Source: Ecdyonurus torrentis (taxonomy: Eukaryota > Arthropoda > Insecta > Ephemeroptera > Heptageniidae). From it: a DNA stretch of 64,000 bases. Positions 42,381 through 60,520 of this stretch are shown here, in pieces. The stretch lies in assembly GCA_949318235.1 (NCBI GenBank), contig OX439132.1, forward strand, positions 21,951,912 through 22,015,911, written 5' to 3'. Positions within the stretch are counted from its first letter, which is position 1; the number at the start of each line of letters is the position of its first letter. The translations under genes were made by a program, and so were the position numbers. A model generated the notes under the pieces. That model saw nothing but the letters and a program-made list of their open reading frames with translations, was not told the origin of the DNA and did no database searches.

Positions 42381-44907
42381 CATAAAATACGAAATCTTAA
42401 AGATTTTTATAGTCAAAAGCAAGTATTATAATTTTGTAAACTTTATTTTATTTTTATTTTAAACATTATTTGGTTTAATTCTAATTCAACAGACAAAAAT
42501 GAGTTAATTTTAAATTTAAACTTTTTTTTTTGTAATACCAGCATGTTGTAATATTCAAATTTCTAATCAATTATTGATTTCATTAAGTATTATATGCAAA
42601 TCTGATCAGCTTCAAGAGATTAAGCTTTTTTCTTTTCACGCACAATGTTTGTTCTTAATGAAAATTCTTTTAAAATTTAATTAAATTTAATGAAGACAGA
42701 TTATTACTATACAAGTTTTTTTTACTTGCGTGAAATGTATCGGATTAAAAGAAATATTTAAGATTTTTATAGTTAAATACTATTATCAATTTTAAATAAA
42801 GAAAATTTCATGTATTGAATTTTATTGGAAATAAAATAGACTTGCATTTTCATTGAAGCATAGCTGCATTACAGTTTTGATACTTATGCAGCGCCTACTC
42901 ACAAGTGTTTAAGATTACACTACACAAAAGTGTAATAGCGACATAATAAAAGCCTAAGATTTGATGATATAAAATTATTGCTGACAGATTAAAGTTATTT
43001 ATTTACTCAATTACAGACACAAGCACTAAATACATTCAACACGTAAGAAACACATAAAAAATAATAATCTAATATATAGCACCTCTTTTATTATGAAATT
43101 TACTATTTTTTTTTAATACTAGAACGTTTTTTTTTTTTTTTTTTTTTTAATAATATTCATTTACCCAAAATTAGATTGTAATTATTAATTTAATTAGTTA
43201 GCACTAAGAAAACAAAGTTGTAGAAGCTAGTAGTTTAAAATTAATACTAACTAAACATTTCATACACTGTCTCTAAACATTCATGTTTATTTATACATTA
43301 AACTCGAATGCATAGAGAGTACCTAAAATTGCCTGAAATTTGATATTATAGAGATTAAAAGTGTTTAAAAAAAATCACTCTCTACCAGTGCATGGGAACT
43401 GTCTACTAATAAACTGGGTACTGTATGTAATACATATAATATTTAGATATTATTCATATATCACTGATACTCAAACTTGCACCGACACTAGTCTCATTAA
43501 GTTTGAATATTTACTGAAAAATGCACTTATGCTTTGACTCAAAAACAACGCATTTCGTTATAGGTATTCTCCAAACATTTGTGTGTAAACCTCTATTTTT
43601 TGAGTGTATATTTATTACCCCAAATACACTTAGTTTGGATTCAGTCGGTTGAACACTATTTTCTAGAAAAGTAATTTTGCTACCGATGTTGTATTGTCTA
43701 ACGATCCCCTATAAAGTCAGAGTTCTAATACGTAACTCCAGATTTTGATCAACTAATACTATCAAATTTAGGATCATTTTCAAGCTTATTTTGTCGACTA
43801 CCACTGATACAAACTTCATGATAGCCCATACTTAAAACAAGCGATGAAAATTTTTGTTAAAAGTAAAACTTTAAGGGCTTCAACTTTCAAAACCTTATAA
43901 TGGAAGATTTTGGTTGGTAGTATACTTAATAGATATTAGAGTTCCAATTTGTACAAAACAATACTTTGCAAATAATACAAGGTCTAGATGACGATTGTTT
44001 TTTTCATTATCTGTATTAATCGCTTATAATTTTCACATATTTATTTTTTACAGATGATAATTTAAATTGTAATGAATATTTATGGTATAAAAAACATTAA
44101 ACAAATATTAATAACTGTTTGAACATTGTCGTTATATATTAAATCAAAGTAATGAATAAATTTATTTTAATGATATATGGTAGAGTAATTGGTGTCATTC
44201 TCTACCCCCTGATGATGTTAACTTATTACGTAATACTTTTTTTTAACTTAAAATGGTGTTCCATGCAACAGTGTGCTTGTTTATCATTTCTGCTGGTATA
44301 TAGTCTAGACCAGACTGTTAATATTAAATTGCGTGTATGTTAAATAGGAAGTTTCATGGGTCCACTGTAGGGAAAAAAAGGTAATAAAAATTTCAAATCT
44401 TAAAAAAAGTTTCACTGATAAAAACTTCGAGAGTTCAGTATAAACTCTCTAAAGAATTTTGTTGTTTTTAATTTTTAATGTCTTATACATGTAGAGCTCT
44501 TAAAAAATGTTCGTAATTTTGAAAGTTCTATTATAACGAACAGTAAGAATTAAAATCAACAACACCAATAAACCAAAATTGTATCCAAAACGTAACTTCA
44601 TTTATAATAATCGCGAAATAAGTATTTTAATTAAATTTTTCAATATTTTGTTGTATTAAAGTTTTTATATTATTTATGTATCTTTTTTTTTAAAAAAAAG
44701 AAGGAAAAAATGTAGAAAAGTTTCTATCTTAACATTTTTGTAAAAACTTTATCTTAGACTTTGATTTGATAAAATGTAATCCAATTTTGATTCCATAACT
44801 TGCTTTATGAAGAGAAAAGAGAATGGAGAGAGAGAGAGAAAGCGAAAGAGATGTAGAGATTTGGTGAAGCGCGGGCGGGAAGCTGGCTACTCAATCAATC
44901 GATATAC
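42380..44907. other. non-coding stretch
   Basis: Contains a T28 run near 43120-43148. The 43450-44000 part is less repetitive than its surroundings, without a coding frame; it may be an old decayed transposon. Confidence 0.5.
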
Positions 44908-45003
44908 CCTCGTGGTACACTGGACATTGATCCCTGGGGTACGACTTGAATGTCCGTCCGTTTGCTCCCGCTGCCCAACACATTAAATACAAACCCACGT
45001 GTG
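44908..45003 (-). CDS. weak candidate exon, GC-rich
   Basis: The minus-strand acceptor GAGTTTTCAG ends at 45004, and a possible donor GG|GTATAT begins at 44907. The phase-1 frame gives GFVFNVLGSGSKRTDIQVVP, then QGSMSSVPRG, without a stop. It is strikingly CpG-rich for this window. The end phase (2) does not fit Cngl exon A (phase 0), so it is not its direct neighbour. It could be a UTR exon, an exon of another gene, or a CpG-rich regulatory patch. Confidence 0.2.
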
Positions 45004-45603
45004 CTGAAAACTCAAACTGCGATCAAGGGAGTATTAAGAGATTATTATTACCTTTTTTTTTCTTTTTTTTAAAAAAAATACTTGTAATCTTTAGGATTTT
45101 ATTTTGTCGGATATTAAAGTTTTAAATCGTCAAATAAACCATAACTAAATAGATTGCACAAATTATTCATGCACAATCAGTTTCATTTTCCAGTTTAGTT
45201 CCTGCATTTATCATAACAGTTTAGAATCATGTTATATACAGTAAACTGAACCCCATATCACTTTTGTTATCAATCAGTGTTTCAATAGATAGTTATGTGG
45301 AAAAAGAGAGAGTGCTGAAGTTTTTAATTTACATGGTTTAACTATGCTTAACTTAACTTAATTTTTGCCACAGAATAAAAGTTTGACTTCAAAATTACTC
45401 ACAAAGATAAAAGAAATTACGTAATTTATGCTTGATTTTTATCATTGCATAAATATTGCTATTTTATATTTCATAAATAATTATGGTGTACAACAATGTA
45501 TTTGTTATAATACATATATGTATGTAGGTAAATTAATATTCAATGTAGTTTGTTGTTTTGTTGTTATGAATTAATATTGCTAAACTAGGACTGGTTTAAT
45601 TAG

Positions 45604-45906
45604 TACACTCTAAAAAATGATGCATTACTTTAGTTACGAATACTAATGTATTTAAGATAATCACTTTTAAGCTATTATTAATAGCTAAAATAATGCATTT
45701 TATAAAATTATTAACAATAGCTATTTTAACTTAAAAGTATTAAAAGTAAAACTATTTAGCTTTAAAAAACTTAAAATAACGTAAATTAGCTATTTTTAAT
45801 AACTTGCTAAAATGCATTATTTTAGCAACTCATAATAACTTAAAAGTGATTATCTGATTTAAGTTAGTATTTGTAACTAAAGTAATGCATCAATTTTTAG
45901 AGTGTA
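45604..45906. mobile_element. MITE family F, TA-flanked
   Basis: A 303-bp element with TA at both borders. The inverted ends begin CACTCTAAAAAATGATGCAT and CACTCTAAAAATTGATGCAT (right end reverse-complemented). Similarity continues for about 70 bp, through GTAATCACTTTTAAG-like sequence. The interior is AT-rich and non-coding. TA flanks and ends of this kind fit Tc1/mariner-type MITEs, as inference. Confidence 0.85.
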
Positions 45907-47532
45907 TGCATTTTATTTTTGTCCGTGTACAACATGGTATCACATGAAACACACAACACTTTGTTATAAACGAGTATACAGCTATGTTGAAAAATATAAA
46001 TTGTGAAATTTATTTTTTCAGACGTCTGGAAAAATAATTTTCTAATCTCGGTGGAACACAGAACAGTATTAACAATAATTGGGCATATATGTCTGTTGAA
46101 TTTTCCATCCGTTTATATTTATGAGCATTATTACTATATAGGTGACCAGATTGTATTATGCGGTTAAGTAATAATAAAAAATAACAACAATGATATAGTA
46201 AATAAATAATAATAATAAAAAAAAGCAATATCCTGAAATGAGTATAGCTTTTTATAAACCAACATTTCAAAACACCATATTCTCAACTGATATTGCCCTA
46301 ATTTATGGTGATACAATCTTAATTTCTATGCAGTTTTTGAAAGTATTCGATTGGTATTGTGAATGATATCGATAATAGTCTATATATATATATACCATAA
46401 CGTTGCACTAGTTCAATATAATGCTAAACATGAACTTTATTATTGCTCTGCAATATATTATATAATATATTACAGATTATTTTTATGATAAAAAATTCTT
46501 CTATCGATATTGCACAATATTCAAATTCTTTTGATGCTGTCCCGAAGCAATCTCGTTTCCCGTTACTTACAAACTATAAATAAATAATTATATTGTAATA
46601 TTTTACTGTGACGTAGCGCGCAGGTAATTAAAAACAGGATATAAGCAAAATGAAATAAAATTCAATTTCCAATCATTGATTGATCGAAGAAAGAAAAAAA
46701 AGTTATGATATGTTTTAACGACTTAAAATGAGGTCATTGGACAAATACAAAACAATCTTTATAGAGGATTAACTAAATGTTAGAGAAAAAAAGCAGAATC
46801 TGTCCTTTGATATTCTCTTTCAGTTTGATATAAACGTTGCAATAGAAATGTCAATTTATTTAGTATAATCAAACCTCAATGCTATGAAATCAATTAGTAA
46901 ACCATATAATAATTAGTAAAAATCTGCACGAAAAAATAAATCCGTTATTTATGTCGTTATATATATAGTAACCCTCTTTCATAAATGAATAAAAAAAAAG
47001 ATTTGCTGACAATAACTTACATAATTAGAATTCACTATATCGAACTTTGACGTATTAATAAAAATACGTCAATTATGATTATTTTAAAAACTACATTAAA
47101 AAAGAACAATATGAAAACGATCTATATTTAGCAAGAAATAAAAAATTGGATCAAAAAAATGAAACTATACTTTTTGAATGGAAAAAAATCACTCTGAAAG
47201 CAATTTAAGCATGAAAAGTATTATATTATATTATATCTAGTGAGTAAAAAAGTTTTAATTGTTCGTTTTTACTAAAGAATTAAAGAACACTAAATGTAAC
47301 TAAAAATCACAAACATTCAAAAATTTGTTTTTAATAAAATTTGCATATTGTAAATTTTACGACCAAAATAATTAGTAGAGCGCTTTTACTGTATTATTGT
47401 ATACACTACACATACACATATTTATAATATTTTTTTTATTTCATTGTAATAGGATTTAAATTTTAAATATACGTAATGAGAGTTATAATTTAAAATAATC
47501 TATATAATTACCCAGTCTGCCATTCTAAATAC
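45907..47532. other. AT-rich non-coding stretch
   Basis: No gene or repeat family recognised. Confidence 0.6.
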
Positions 47533-47632
<100 letters not shown>

Positions 47633-47952
47633 TATAATATAAAGTTTTGTATTTAAAAATGAATTCTAAATTCTTATGTGAGATAAAGCTAAAAAGGTCT
47701 TGCTTTTAAATTATGAAAAAACTTCTTTTTTTTTTCTAGATCTTACTCATTTTATTACAATATTTGATATCAAGGAATTATAATATTATATATTTATTTG
47801 ATACATTTGTGATTATAGTTTCAAAATTTACCTTAATAATATAATAAGTAATAACATTGTATTTGAAATTACCATTGATAATAATAATTGATAACCATTA
47901 AAAAAATTTGAGACCATTGTGAGAACAAGAAATTTCGTACATGAATTTATTT

Positions 47953-47972
47953 CGGGGTGGGGGGTGGGGGGG
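47953..47972. other. G-rich tract, possible quadruplex
   Basis: Three G-runs of four, six and seven or more, separated by single Ts, in an otherwise AT-rich background. This could fold as a G-quadruplex on the plus strand. Confidence 0.5.
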
Positions 47973-48784
47973 AACTGATTCGACACCTTTTATTTCATTA
48001 AAAAAAACTGTGTGCACTTAATATGTAAATTTTGTATAATTGACGTTAGTTGCATTTTTCTACTCATTAATAAAAATAAATTAAGGAACAGAAATTAAAT
48101 TTTGCGCCCATACATTTACGATAATTTATAACAGAATTTAAAATGTTCAATGATGTATTATATAATTAAAATATTTTTATTAATTGTTAAATATCCAATA
48201 AAATCAATTTAAAGCGACCAATACCTCGATCAATCAACGAGTATAATAATGTTGTATAAAACAATGTTGCGGATGTTGAATAATTTTGAAAATCAAACAT
48301 ATAAGCTTTGAGTTTGCTTTGTAATATTAATAACGATCCAAAATTATTTACAATGCCTTGTAATTGAAGTTCAAAACTATAATAAAGAAAATCTAAACTG
48401 GTTTTAAATAAAATTTAAATTTTATCAATTATAAGCATATAGCTATTATAACTTATAATATTATTATACTATACTGTACACAAGTACTGTAATTATATGT
48501 ATTTTACTATTTAAATTCAGAGCATGTTTGAGCGCAAGCTTTTAAATGGTATAATATATTATCGCAATCGTGTGTGTAGTAAAAATGGTTTAACTATTTA
48601 AAATTTTGGGGGGCGTTTTAAGTTATTTTTAAAATGTTATTACCATTACATAACACAAAATGGTAAGAAAAAATTTAATTGTAATTTATTTTAAATGCGT
48701 CTATCATTATTAATTTCATAAAAACATACTAGATAATCGATTCTGTTCAAAAATTAAATACCTTTTTTTCAAGGATAGGATAAT

Positions 48785-49160
48785 GGTGATTAGGCCTGGG
48801 TAAACCTCGTGCTCACTTTTGCACCTATAACCTCCAAAATGTAACTTTACCGCATGCCTCAATGCCTTTATGCCTCGGTAACTATGGGTTCTGGCTCTAA
48901 TGAGTTCACGGAAAAGTGTCCCTCCGCGCCCAGGAGAGGACGTCGCCCCGATGGAGGCGGTGAGGGCCTTGTGCCCAAATAGCCATCAACTCACCTCCTA
49001 GCAGAATAGTCACGAAATTTTGGGTAGTGACAGGGTGCGTGCATCTTGGCTTCAGTATGAGCCCGGTGCACTCTATAGCTCCCCACATCATTGAGTGTGG
49101 AGTTTTAAAATCAAATAATAATAACTTCTGTCTAATTATAATAAATTGGTCTAACATATT
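48785..49160. other. GC-rich island, possible SINE or old retroelement
   Basis: About 330 bp of GC-rich, CpG-containing sequence, abruptly different from the AT-rich surroundings, ending on the plus strand in a short (AAT)n. It shares CTCGGTAACTATG with the SINE at 35100-35376. The minus-strand open frame of 83 codons resembles no family. A SINE or retroelement tail is the best guess. A host exon is less likely, as no splice signals fit. Confidence 0.35.
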
Positions 49161-50411
49161 TTAAATTTACAATTTAAATACACTGGTAAATTTAAATGCG
49201 TAAAAATTATGATGGAGTTTTTTTCCAGCAACATGTATGCAACAACATGCTGAATTGTAACAGCAAATATATACTGTAGTAGTGTAGTATGTATGTCATA
49301 ATAATAATAACTATTATTTTATGTAGTTTAATTAATGTAATTCAAAATAACATTATTTATGCTATATGGCATATGGCATGATAACCATTAACTGCAGTTT
49401 ATATTATATAATTTGTTTATTCCGAGAAGATAAATAGACAAAAAAACTTTTTTAAACAAAATGATTAGGAAAATATGTTGTATTTTTGTGTGTACATTTT
49501 TACCCTAAAGAAATTCATTTGAAATATACCATAAAAAAATAAATAATAATAATAAATAAAAAAAGTTTCATATCTTCCCCATCATTTTTAAGTGCTCAAT
49601 TGGGCCTTTGGTAAAGTGTGTGAATCTATTTCATAAAGATCAATATGGTAGCCTTTTTTTTTTCTTTCGTATTATTATTATTTTTATTATTACTGGAAGC
49701 AATCAAAAAGAAGACATTTACGCACAGATTTTTTTTATTTACATTAGCAAAATCAATTGACCATTATTATCATTCCTATTGTTAGAAGTTATGTTCCTTA
49801 AAAATGTTCCATTGTTAGTTTCTTTTTTTATGAGAAATTTGAGATAAATTTGGACGTAGTCCCGTGACCTCGAGCACACAAGACATAAACAAAAGCTTTG
49901 AAGTAACCGTCTATTGTTTACTCGTAAAATTTAACTTGTATAATATTTTTTAACATATCCCATATGAATTACAATACATTATCTTAAAGCTACGCAGAAC
50001 ACTAAATTTTTACTTTACTAAACTTCATTCAGAGTAACATTTGAGCTATTTTATTTCGATGAACTTAAATGGCCAGAATGTTCTCTTTAAAATTGTGGGT
50101 TCATGCTCATTGTGAGTAAAAATTGGGACCTGAAATGCAATTGTTTTTACACATTTTACATTCATTCCTTCATTCCTTCAGAAATTTCATTAAATTAATT
50201 TTTACTTAAAATGAGCATTATAGATATAGAGCTCGCTAGTAAATAAAAAAAAATGTGTTTTTTTTTTTAGATTGAATAAAAACCGTAAAGTTAACAGCAG
50301 TGCAGTTATTAAAAAAAATTATTATGGGAAAACTATAATAGAAGAATATATAGCAAGAATAACCTACAACTAGTTTTTTCCAATGCATATTATACTGAGT
50401 TAGCGAGAGGT
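49161..50411. other. AT-rich non-coding stretch
   Basis: No gene recognised. Confidence 0.6.
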
Positions 50412-50420
50412 GGAGAGAAA

Positions 50421-50482
<62 letters not shown>
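50412..50482. repeat. (GA)n microsatellite
   Basis: About 70 bp of GA with one ATA interruption. Confidence 0.95.
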
Positions 50483-50484
<2 letters not shown>

Positions 50485-51467
50485 GGGCAGACAGTTACTA
50501 TAGCAACGATGTTGAAGTGTAGCAGAGCAAGCTCTAACTCACTGTCTCTTACATCTTAAATATTATAAAGTTTGTACCGCTTTACTGTGATTGCCATAGT
50601 ATTATATTTCAATATACATCATAATATTTAATCATATCATTATATTTTAATTTGGTTATGATCAATCCTTTTTTTTTATAATAAGTATAACGATTTTTAA
50701 GTCAAAGTAATGGAATAAGAAAAAAGAAGAATATTTCTTACATTTAAAGTTGATGAAATATAAGCCAAAATATATAAAAGCAAAATAAGTGTATGGTTAT
50801 AAATATTGACTGAAAAATAATAAAAAATTGTTATTTTTAACTTAAACATAATTATGCAATTAACTTATAGTATTGTAATAATAATTACAGAACAGATACT
50901 GCGAATTCTGAAAATTGATATTAAATATTCATTAATTCAATAGAAATAATTAATAAAATTCAATATTTGCTTATAATTTGATTTCCTTGAGAAAGTAAGT
51001 AATAAACTGTTATATGACTTATTTAATTATGGCATGATTAAAATATAAATTATATTTACATATTAGTAACAAAATTAAGACTACTTGAGAGGAAAAATAT
51101 AAACAACTTGAAATTGATTAGTAAGAAATATCATTAATGTGTAAATAATTTTGATTAGAATGTTTAAGATCATTGATTATACTTATACATACGATAAAAT
51201 TTTGCTTTCTCAGGTTTTACGAGGCAATAACTTTTGAGTACATGCTTTCTCTTCAATATTAAGCCTACACGTTCAATATCGTAAAATTACCTCAAGTTTA
51301 TCTTGTAAATGTCAGAGTGGTGTAGACTTTTGCTCACTTGTATACCTTGATTTTCAAGCCTCAGGTTAATTGCTAGACTTATATGATTCACGATCAAATT
51401 CACGGATTTTAGACACAATATCGTTAACAAAATACAAATGTCTATTAGCAATATGGTACTTTGTTTT
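50483..51467. other. AT-rich non-coding stretch
   Basis: No gene recognised. Confidence 0.6.
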
Positions 51468-51768
51468 TGGTCTATGTATTCATGTTAAAGTCGACGTCAT
51501 GTTGGATTACTCAATAACATGGGTGGCATAGGAAAATAACTCATTTTGCTAGTTTAAAGACACTATGCGATATTTTTAAGAGAATTGATGCTGTAAATAT
51601 GTTGAATTAGTATCTCAAGGGTTTGAGGAAAATAACAATAGCAAAAAGTCAACTTCTCAAAGAAATTTTCCTTAAACGATGTTTGTCCTATGCTCAGCAA
51701 TGTTGTTCACTACTCCATTATGGCCTCCAAGCGCATAAAATATGACGTCATCCGCATACACCCTATAA
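51468..51768 (+). mobile_element. MITE family B, copy 2
   Basis: Colinear with 6176-6484. The right end, reverse-complemented, begins TATAGGGTGTATGC, matching the left end TAGGGTCTATGC of copy 1. It carries an intact TGACGTCA at 51743-51750, where copy 1 has TGATGTCA. Confidence 0.8.
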
Positions 51769-53489
51769 GGCACTTTTTTTCTTTAGAACTCTGTATTAAT
51801 TACGCTTTTATTTGCACTTCAGGATGAAGTTTTTTTTATTATAAATCATGAAGGCAATGGAAAAATAGCAAGTTTAATCTAAAATTTAGGTTTTCAATTT
51901 AAAAGTTTATAATAAAGAATTTTAGTGATTTCTGGGGAAAAGTTACTGTCTACAAAGATGGGTGAATATACATAACATGCACTAGATAAACTTTTACGCG
52001 CTTTAAGTCAAAAATTTTCCTAGTAAAATAAATCAATGTGCAACTTTTGTCAACAGCATAATGATTTACAATAGTAAAAAGAAAATTAAGTAGAAAAAAT
52101 CTAAAATTTGTTTTTAAAAATTACTAAGAAGGTTAATGGAAATAATCATTATTTTAAATATTTTCAAAAATACTTTCATGAATTATGTGAATGGATAACG
52201 GAGTAGTAAATTAAATATAATTTCTATTAGTTACTTTGAGATGTATATTATATTTTATTTAAATTTTTAATCATATCACAAAATTGCATTTTTTTTCAGT
52301 GTAGATTTTTTTTATCAGTGTTTAATTAGTTATACATATAAATTAGCAGCCGTAATAACCTTGTGTGTAATTTAATGAGCAACATCAGTTTTTATGGTGC
52401 ACTTTGTATGCACTTTGCGGCAATCTACTGCAATATTGCATGATGCAATTAAGCCTCGTTTTCAATGCATAATAAAATTTTGTATAATAACACTACACTA
52501 CTCACTGTGGTAACATTTTCTTTTGTTATATATATTTTTTCTTTTTATTCCAGCTCTAAAGCTTGCGATTCATGCATTACTGCTGATTACTCCCGTTAAA
52601 TGGACTATGATTATTTTCACTCAGGGATGGGCTAGCCATTAAATACTGTAGTTTATGGAGTGATCGATGGCAAAGGATCCGTTTCAAAGGGATCTCCTCT
52701 TTTTTTGCAATGGGTCCATGCAGGAATCTCAAAATGAAGTGATAAGCGAGGGTTCTCGATTTGCCCTCTGGCCCTTTCGTATATAAAAATTGGATTTTTT
52801 TATAAAAAAAATGTTATCTCCGATAAAATTTAATGTTTAAAAACGTGCTAGATATTTAAGGTTATAGAACTACAGTTGAAAGATATCATTTCTGAACTAT
52901 GAGACTTCTAGACACCTGTCCATTCACCACAATCCCCTCTTCCTAAATTGTGATTGTCATAAGTACTACAGTACTATCCGAGTGAACAATATTTCATCTT
53001 CATTTCTCACTAGCACGCAGTGACAACTGCATGACTTGTATTGTATGACGTGTGTCTCTAATCGCAACTTACTTATCCAACATAAGTCCCCAGTGTGAGC
53101 AAAGAAAGTCCTGGATATGTTTTTATTAGACAAAACCATGTGACACGTAAGAACAAATCTACACGTTCAGCAGTAGGCGAGTGACATACAATATAACATG
53201 TAAAACATGTATATTGCTTTTTTATTATTATTTCTACTATATTATATTTATACATTTTATTTATAGTCAGTATTGTAAATACCAACGAAACATAAGTGTA
53301 AGTTTATACCCAGACATCAGTTTGTTAAAATAAATCTTTTTTGTATAGTGGTTCAGTTACACACAAGTGTAATAGGAGAAGTGAATAAGATTTATTTGTA
53401 GCAAGGTCTGACTGACCATTGTAATTTGACTTTGGTAAAATCAACAGGAGGCTTTGGGTCTGTAATTACACCACAGACCATACTGAGAG

Positions 53490-53492
<3 letters not shown>
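51769..53492. other. non-coding stretch
   Basis: Two GC-richer patches (52550-52790 and 52910-53170) have no frame with matching splice signals. A minus-strand GTAAGT near 53070 follows a 38-nt open segment, which is not enough to call an exon. Confidence 0.5.

Positions 53493-53523
<31 letters not shown>
53493..53523. repeat. (GA)n microsatellite
   Basis: About 31 bp of GA. Confidence 0.94.
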
Positions 53524-53527
<4 letters not shown>

Positions 53528-54211
53528 AATGGTTGCTATACAAATATAAAACTTGACTACATATATTCACAATATTCACATGGGGACTGAAACATATTTT
53601 ACATGCGTACATTCTCATTACTTTGTACAACTTAAATTAATATAGATGTTAATATTGTCTATTAAACAAAATGTTTATAACAATTTGTGAGACATTTTGA
53701 ACATTAAAAAAAATTATTATATCTTCTAAATACTTTTTTTTTAATAATTTTTATATTACTGCAAGGTATATTATAAGTAATTATTATTATTATATTATAA
53801 AACACCATATAACTTTTTTTTTCTTTAAAATTTATACTCTTGAAAATATGAATTTGCTTACAAAATTTGGCATAAAAGTAATAAAAAGCAATATTTAGTT
53901 TTTGAACAAGAAATTTAATTGAGTGGAAAAGAAGAGAGAACTAACTTAGCTTCAAAGTCAAAGTTGTTATTTGCAAAAGGAGCGTCCTGCCCGAGTTGTT
54001 GAAAAGTAAAGACTTTAGCTTACAATATTTCAGTAACTTAACAACTTTATTTTATGTAATAATTATTTGTATTAATATTATATATATATATTATAATATT
54101 TTATGAATAATATTTAGTTTTTAATATAGACTGCAATGCGGAGTTATCCTGCAAGATAGGCAAAAAGTCTGGCACAAAACGACTCTTTGCTTGCATTGAG
54201 CGCGTGGGTGG

Positions 54212-54214
<3 letters not shown>
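53524..54214. other. AT-rich non-coding stretch
   Basis: No gene recognised. Confidence 0.6.

Positions 54215-54296
<82 letters not shown>
54215..54296. repeat. (CT)n microsatellite
   Basis: About 82 bp of CT. Confidence 0.97.
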
Positions 54297-57148
<2,852 letters not shown>

Positions 57149-57275
57149 CACGCGCACAGATTCTCGTTTTCTATCACTAATACACACACGAGCTTTCAAT
57201 TTCTCTCTTTGAGCACTATTTTGTCCTATTTTATATATATTTATATTATGCTGTATTTATTATTTTTTTTTTGTC

Positions 57276-57298
57276 TTTTTTTTTTTTTTTTTTTTTTT
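57276..57298. repeat. poly(T) tract, (T)nGC type
   Basis: 23 Ts followed by GC. Confidence 0.9.
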
Positions 57299-57921
57299 GC
57301 AAAAGAGTAAAAATATGTATATAATGTTCACACGATGCAATATTTTAAATGTACAATAAAATAGATTCCTTAAAATCTACATTTAAAACCATTAAAGTTC
57401 CATGTAATAATTTAGTAATAATTTAATACTATGACATTCTGTGTAAAAATATAATGAACCAACCGATAAGGCTATGCCTTGGTTGGATTTTGTATAAATT
57501 GTGTGTTAAAAAAAAATGCAACCAAATTTATGACACAGTGTAAATATTACTCTATGCTTTCATAAATTTTTATGTTACATGGAAACTTTATTTCAAACGT
57601 ACAGTATACTCATGTTTTGATATAAATACTAATTAAACAAACATCTCATTTTATAATTAAAAATCTAATACACTACATCCTCCATAAGTAAACAAGCAGT
57701 AGATCTCAACATAATTAATATTCTATATTAAAGTAACCTAAAATAAAAAATATTGAATCAATTTAAATTTAAATATTTCTGGCTAACTTATAATTAATGA
57801 ATAAGCTTTCAAAATTAACATATTTTTTTATACAATGCTAGGAAGTAAAAGTTATTAATACATAAACAAAACAAAAAATCAACCCCTTTTTAATATTGTA
57901 TGTTTTTATATGAATTAAAAT

Positions 57922-59279
<1,358 letters not shown>

Positions 59280-59315
59280 CTGTGAACAGAAGGAAACTTT
59301 ATTTTTTCTCCACAT
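59280..59315 (-). CDS. candidate first coding exon of the Cngl-like gene
   Basis: On the minus strand an ATG at 59315 opens 12 codons (MWRKNKVSFCSQ) ending exactly at a consensus donor, CAG|GTAAGC. The exon ends in phase 0, the phase required before Cngl exon A. The frame is also open upstream to about 59495, but that part crosses a (GA)n array and is unlikely to be translated. The implied intron would be 25.6 kb. Donor strength and phase are the only support. One phase match out of three is expected by chance, so the link is weak. Confidence 0.25.
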
Positions 59316-59338
59316 TTCACTCTCTATCAGGAAATAAA

Positions 59339-59342
<4 letters not shown>

Positions 59343-59381
<39 letters not shown>
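59343..59381. repeat. (CT)n microsatellite
   Basis: About 38 bp of CT. On the minus strand it would lie just 5' of the candidate start codon at 59315. Confidence 0.94.
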
Positions 59382-60199
59382 ATTTCCCTGACTTAAAAAA
59401 CGATGTGTCTCTCTGAAACCCAACATTTGTGTCAAAATATCAGAGAAAACTTTATGTGACATATTCAACGAAAACAGAGAAAGAACAATACACAAATCAT
59501 CGAATAAAAATAATACGCATCAATGTAAATGCTAAAAAGAGGTATTGTTTTTACACAAAATAAATTTGTTGAATAATCACTTTTTACATTTCAATTATTT
59601 TAAAAACAAAAGTTTGATTTTTAAACGATAAATAACATTGTTTTGTAACCTTACGTTAAAAATATAAAAGAATATAATCTGAATAAACGCTGAAAGGAAA
59701 GGAATTTTTTTGATGACATTGTTTTCTTTCCTTTTACTATTTTTTTTTTTATAATTAAAATTTGTATATATAAGAATAATAGCAAGCTTAATTATAAAAT
59801 CTACGAAAAAGGCTGTTATTTGCATTTTATAATTTTATAGTATATAATAAAACAACATTACATGCAAGACATAAATCGTTCATTTAAAATTAAATAAAAT
59901 CACAGATGCTGAAATCATTTTCTGTCAAACGAAATTTATGAAACTGATAAAAACTTGAGTATCAGAAATAATGAATAAGAAAAAAGAGAAGAGATCCATT
60001 AAGAGTAAAGAATGTATTCTGCTTGAACACGTGTTTTGTTAAATCATTGTTGGGTTAAAATGTATTATAGGCGATTGTGCACACGTGTGAAATCATTTGC
60101 TGTGACTACGATGGTTTGAACGTGGTCAGCGTACATAATGTGCACTTGTGTGAGCAAATAATGTACTCATCAAACATCTACGTGACCTACTTCCACTTT

Positions 60200-60233
<34 letters not shown>

Positions 60234-60480
60234 TTTAAATCTTTACCCTACGTGAATACATTTTTCACTCATACATCGTTAGAAGTAAACTGTAAATATA
60301 AGGAAATGAAGAGATACAGCCGGACCAAACTTAGATTTAACCTTAAAATTTGACTTTCATAAATGTGTACTATATTATTTATAATATTATTATTTCAGTC
60401 TGTGAGTGTTTTTAGACTTTCTAAGTCTAAAACGATGCTTTATTTATTGCTTTGACTGAAATGCTTGCCCTTTTTTTTCT

Positions 60481-60520
<40 letters not shown>
